Assembly: GCA_016210245.1 (NCBI GenBank)
Contig: JACQUR010000162.1
Location: 1-14,137, forward strand
Length of the DNA: 14,137 bases
Direction of reading: 5' to 3'
DNA from: Chloroflexota bacterium
GTDB taxonomy: Bacteria > Chloroflexota > UBA6077 > JACQUR01
Shown here: positions 12,726 through 14,137 of the stretch, one piece after another
Layout: each line of letters begins with the position of its first letter
Position numbering within the stretch: position 1 is the first letter of the stretch
Made by a program: the position numbers and the translations under genes
Notes under the pieces: model-generated
Database searches by the model: none
What the model saw: the letters and a program-made list of their open reading frames with translations, nothing else
Told to the model about the DNA's origin: nothing

Positions 12726-13774
12726 GCGGACACCGGCTCCAGCCGCCCCCCGGCCAGGCGCCGGCCCGAGGCGGCCAGGATCGGCTGCAGCGCGCACATT
12801 AGGTCGTCGAAGTTCTGGAGGTTCAGCGACTGCGGCCCGTCCGAGAGGGCGTGGTCCGGGCTGGGGTGGACCTCGATCAGCAGCCCGTCCGCGCCGGCCG
12901 CGGCCGCAGCCAGGGCGAGCGGCTTGACCAGGTACCACTTGCCGGCCGCGTGGCTGGGATCGATGATCACCGGCAGGTGGCTCAGGCGCTTGACCACCGG
13001 CACGGCGGAGATGTCGAGCACGTTGCGGGTGTACTGGCTGTCGAAGCCGCGAATGCCGCGCTCGCACAGGATCACGTTCAGGTTGCCGCCCGCCATGATG
13101 TACTCGGCGGCCAGGAGCCACTCCTCGATCGTGGCCGAGAGGCCGCGCTTGAGCAGCACCGAATGGCGGGTGTTGCCGACCTCGCGCAGGAGCGGGTAGT
13201 TCTGCATGTTGCGCGCGCCGATCTGGAGGATGTCGGCGTAGGCGGCCACGATCTCCACGTCGCGGACGTCGAGCACCTCGGTGACGATGGGCAGCCCGGT
13301 TTCGGCCCGCGCCTCGGCCAGGAGCTTCAGGCCGTCCTCGCCCAGGCCCTGGAAGCTGTAGGGGGAGGTGCGGGGCTTGAAGGCGCCGCCGCGCAACACC
13401 GCCGCGCCGGACTTACGCACCGAGCGCGCGGTCTGCAGCACCTGCTCGCGCGACTCGACGGAGCACGGCCCGGCCATGACGACGAAGTCGCCCTCGGCGC
13501 CCACGGCCAGGCCGTCGACCGGTACGGCGGTATCCAGGGGCTTGAAGTCGCGGCTGGCCAGCTTGAAGGGGCGCGTAATGCGGGTAACGCGCTCCACGCC
13601 CGCCAGGGCTTCCAGGCTATGCTCCAGTTCCGGTGGGAAACCCGTGCCCAACACTCCAATCACGGTCCGCTCCTCACCCCAGGAGATCTGTGCCCGCAGG
13701 CCGTTTTCGCGCAGGCGGCGCACGACCCCCTCGATGTTGTCCGATGTGGCCCCGGTCTGCATGATGACGATCAT
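12722..13774 (-). CDS. aroF: 3-deoxy-7-phosphoheptulonate (DAHP) synthase, type I-beta
   Basis: Committed first step of aromatic biosynthesis: PEP plus erythrose-4-phosphate to DAHP. From ATG 13774 it has 350 residues. An N-terminal ferredoxin-like/ACT-type regulatory domain (about 1-67, MIVIMQTGATSDNIEGVV) precedes the TIM barrel. Barrel motifs are AGPCSVES (101-108, metal Cys104), RGGAFKPRTSPYSFQGLG (128-145), DPSHAAGK (272-279, His275), IEVHP (300-304, Glu301) and LSDGPQSL (310-317, Asp312). In characterised enzymes with this extra domain, Tyr and/or Phe give feedback inhibition. The frame is open to 13813, but ATG 13774 has AAGG 8 nt upstream and gives the standard N-terminus. It is the first structural gene of the aro operon, preceded by the attenuator-like leader. 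Confidence 0.97.
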   Translation of the reverse strand: MIVIMQTGATSDNIEGVVRRLRENGLRAQISWGEERTVIGVLGTGFPPELEHSLEALAGVERVTRITRPFKLASRDFKPLDTAVPVDGLAVGAEGDFVVMAGPCSVESREQVLQTARSVRKSGAAVLRGGAFKPRTSPYSFQGLGEDGLKLLAEARAETGLPIVTEVLDVRDVEIVAAYADILQIGARNMQNYPLLREVGNTRHSVLLKRGLSATIEEWLLAAEYIMAGGNLNVILCERGIRGFDSQYTRNVLDISAVPVVKRLSHLPVIIDPSHAAGKWYLVKPLALAAAAAGADGLLIEVHPSPDHALSDGPQSLNLQNFDDLMCALQPILAASGRRLAGGRLEPVSA

Positions 13775-13814
13775 TGCCCTTGCCTTCCCCTCCCCCTGAA
13801 AAAGTCCCCACAAA

Positions 13815-13849
13815 GCAAGAAGCAGAGGGCGTTGCCCTCTGCTTCTTGC
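13815..13849 (-). terminator. Attenuator-type hairpin in the aro leader
   Basis: Minus-strand GCAAGAAGCAGAGGGC (13849-13834), loop AAC, then the exact complement GCCCTCTGCTTCTTGC (13830-13815): a perfect 16-bp stem with a 3-nt loop. It is followed by TTTGT, then GGGGACTTTTT, so the U-tract is short and interrupted. It lies between the leader peptide stop and aroF, 40 nt before the aroF ATG, where an attenuator terminator would be expected. Confidence 0.75.
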
Positions 13850-13901
13850 GGCATGACGGAACTCCGAAGCTACCCGTTACCCGGTAGCTCCCTCATGCCG
13901 C
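13848..13901 (-). promoter_or_regulatory. Nested leader RNA stems upstream of the attenuator hairpin
   Basis: An outer 9-bp stem pairs GCGGCATGA (13901-13893) with TCATGCCGC (13856-13848). Inside it AGCTACC (13889-13883) pairs with GGTAGCT (13874-13868), and a small CGG/CCG stem lies at 13866-13857. The 3' arm of the outer stem shares its last two bases with the start of the terminator stem, so the structures compete at least slightly. The 5' arm starts 5 nt after the last aromatic codon of the leader peptide, and the leader stop codon lies in the loop of the inner stem. Confidence 0.6.
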
Positions 13902-13942
13902 CGTCTAAAGTAATACCAGCTCGAGCTGGCCGTGGATAGCAT
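13877..13942 (-). CDS. Aromatic leader peptide (Trp-Tyr-Tyr-Phe) of the aro operon
   Basis: A 21-residue ORF from ATG 13942 to TAA 13877, beginning MLSTASSSWYYFRRRHEG. Codons 9-12 are TGG TAT TAC TTT (13918-13907), so the three aromatic amino acids made by the pathway are read consecutively. A GGAAG lies 3 nt before the ATG, a close but plausible ribosome binding site. The ORF starts about 23 nt after the predicted transcript start and is followed by stem-loops and a strong hairpin before aroF. This is the classic layout of a ribosome-mediated attenuator: low charged Trp, Tyr or Phe tRNA would stall the ribosome and favour read-through into aroF. The function is inferred from layout. The palindrome CCAGCTCGAGCTGG (13929-13916) overlaps codons 5-9 and includes the Trp codon. 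Confidence 0.8.
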   Translation of the reverse strand: MLSTASSSWYYFRRRHEGATG

Positions 13943-13971
13943 GAGCTTCCGACTCTGGCTGTGGTGGCCGC

Positions 13972-14001
13972 AGTATACGCGGGTAGGCGGAAAGATGTCA
14001 A
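13972..14001 (-). promoter_or_regulatory. Sigma70-type promoter of the aro operon
   Basis: TTGACA (14001-13996), a perfect -35 hexamer, and TATACT (13977-13972), five of six at -10, are separated by 18 nt. Transcription should start near 13965, giving a leader of about 190 nt before aroF that contains the aromatic leader peptide and its hairpins. Confidence 0.85.
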
Positions 14002-14137
14002 GCGAGGTGCAGAGCGCGGGTGCCCCTCAGAGTTTTGCGCGCGGCGTCCTGCCCTCGAAAGGGGGTGTGGGGGAAGCCCCCAAAGAGAAACCTCCTCTCC
14101 CTGGCGGGCGGTGGGGCTGGGACGCTCGCGCCCGACC
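14002..14137. other. Gene-free edge region with a small G/C hairpin
   Basis: No convincing coding frame is seen on either strand. It holds GGGGGAAGCCCCC (14069-14081), a 5-bp hairpin, with G- and C-rich flanks (TGCCCTCGAAAGGGGGTGTG at 14050-14069, CCTCCTCTCCCTGGCGGGCG at 14091-14110) that look like dispersed-repeat sequence. Whatever lies upstream of the aro operon is beyond the window edge. Confidence 0.4.

Noticed and set aside
12725..13121. Upstream extension of the aroA frame into aroF
   Set aside because: Lies wholly inside aroF in another frame; the GTG at 12725 gives the family N-terminus and the 4-nt overlap.
13815..13901. T-box riboswitch in the aro leader
   Set aside because: No AGGGTGGNACCGCG-like antiterminator sequence or specifier-loop layout; an aromatic-codon leader ORF fits better.

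Overview
The window is high-GC bacterial DNA. The gene set and sequence style suggest a Chloroflexota (green non-sulfur) bacterium, possibly metagenome-derived. This rests on family resemblance and on the many short dispersed repeats, not on a marker gene, so the taxonomy is tentative.

Right part (about 7.5-14.1 kb, minus strand): a compact shikimate/chorismate operon in the order aroF (DAHP synthase), aroA, aroE, aroC, aroK, aroB. The first four junctions are 4-nt ATGA/GTGA overlaps and aroK/aroB overlap by 14 nt. It covers every step from PEP plus erythrose-4-phosphate to chorismate except 3-dehydroquinate dehydratase (aroD/aroQ), which is not here. Upstream of aroF are a strong sigma70-type promoter, a 21-codon leader ORF with consecutive Trp-Tyr-Tyr-Phe codons, nested RNA hairpins and a perfect 16-bp GC-rich hairpin. 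This is the architecture of a ribosome-mediated transcription attenuator, apparently sensing all three aromatic amino acids the pathway makes. It is the most interesting item in the window.

Middle part (about 1.8-7.4 kb): an envelope/exopolysaccharide neighbourhood. On the minus strand are a GT4 glycosyltransferase, a polyprenyl-phosphate sugar-1-phosphate transferase and a LytR-CpsA-Psr (LCP) glycopolymer ligase. The LCP gene seems to need a CTG start. On the plus strand lie a multi-pass membrane protein and a small unknown protein, transcribed divergently from the glycosyltransferase and convergently with the LCP gene.

Left part (0.1-1.6 kb, minus strand): a MNT/HEPN pair, probably toxin-antitoxin-like, whose HEPN gene is split by an apparent one-base frameshift, followed by mobA for molybdenum cofactor maturation.

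Short repeats with a 7-nt period, usually as facing inverted copies, occur at several intergenic sites. One such hairpin, joined to a 12-nt tandem repeat, sits in frame inside aroE and adds about 50 residues at the domain linker. No tRNA, rRNA, CRISPR array, insertion sequence or prophage gene was seen.
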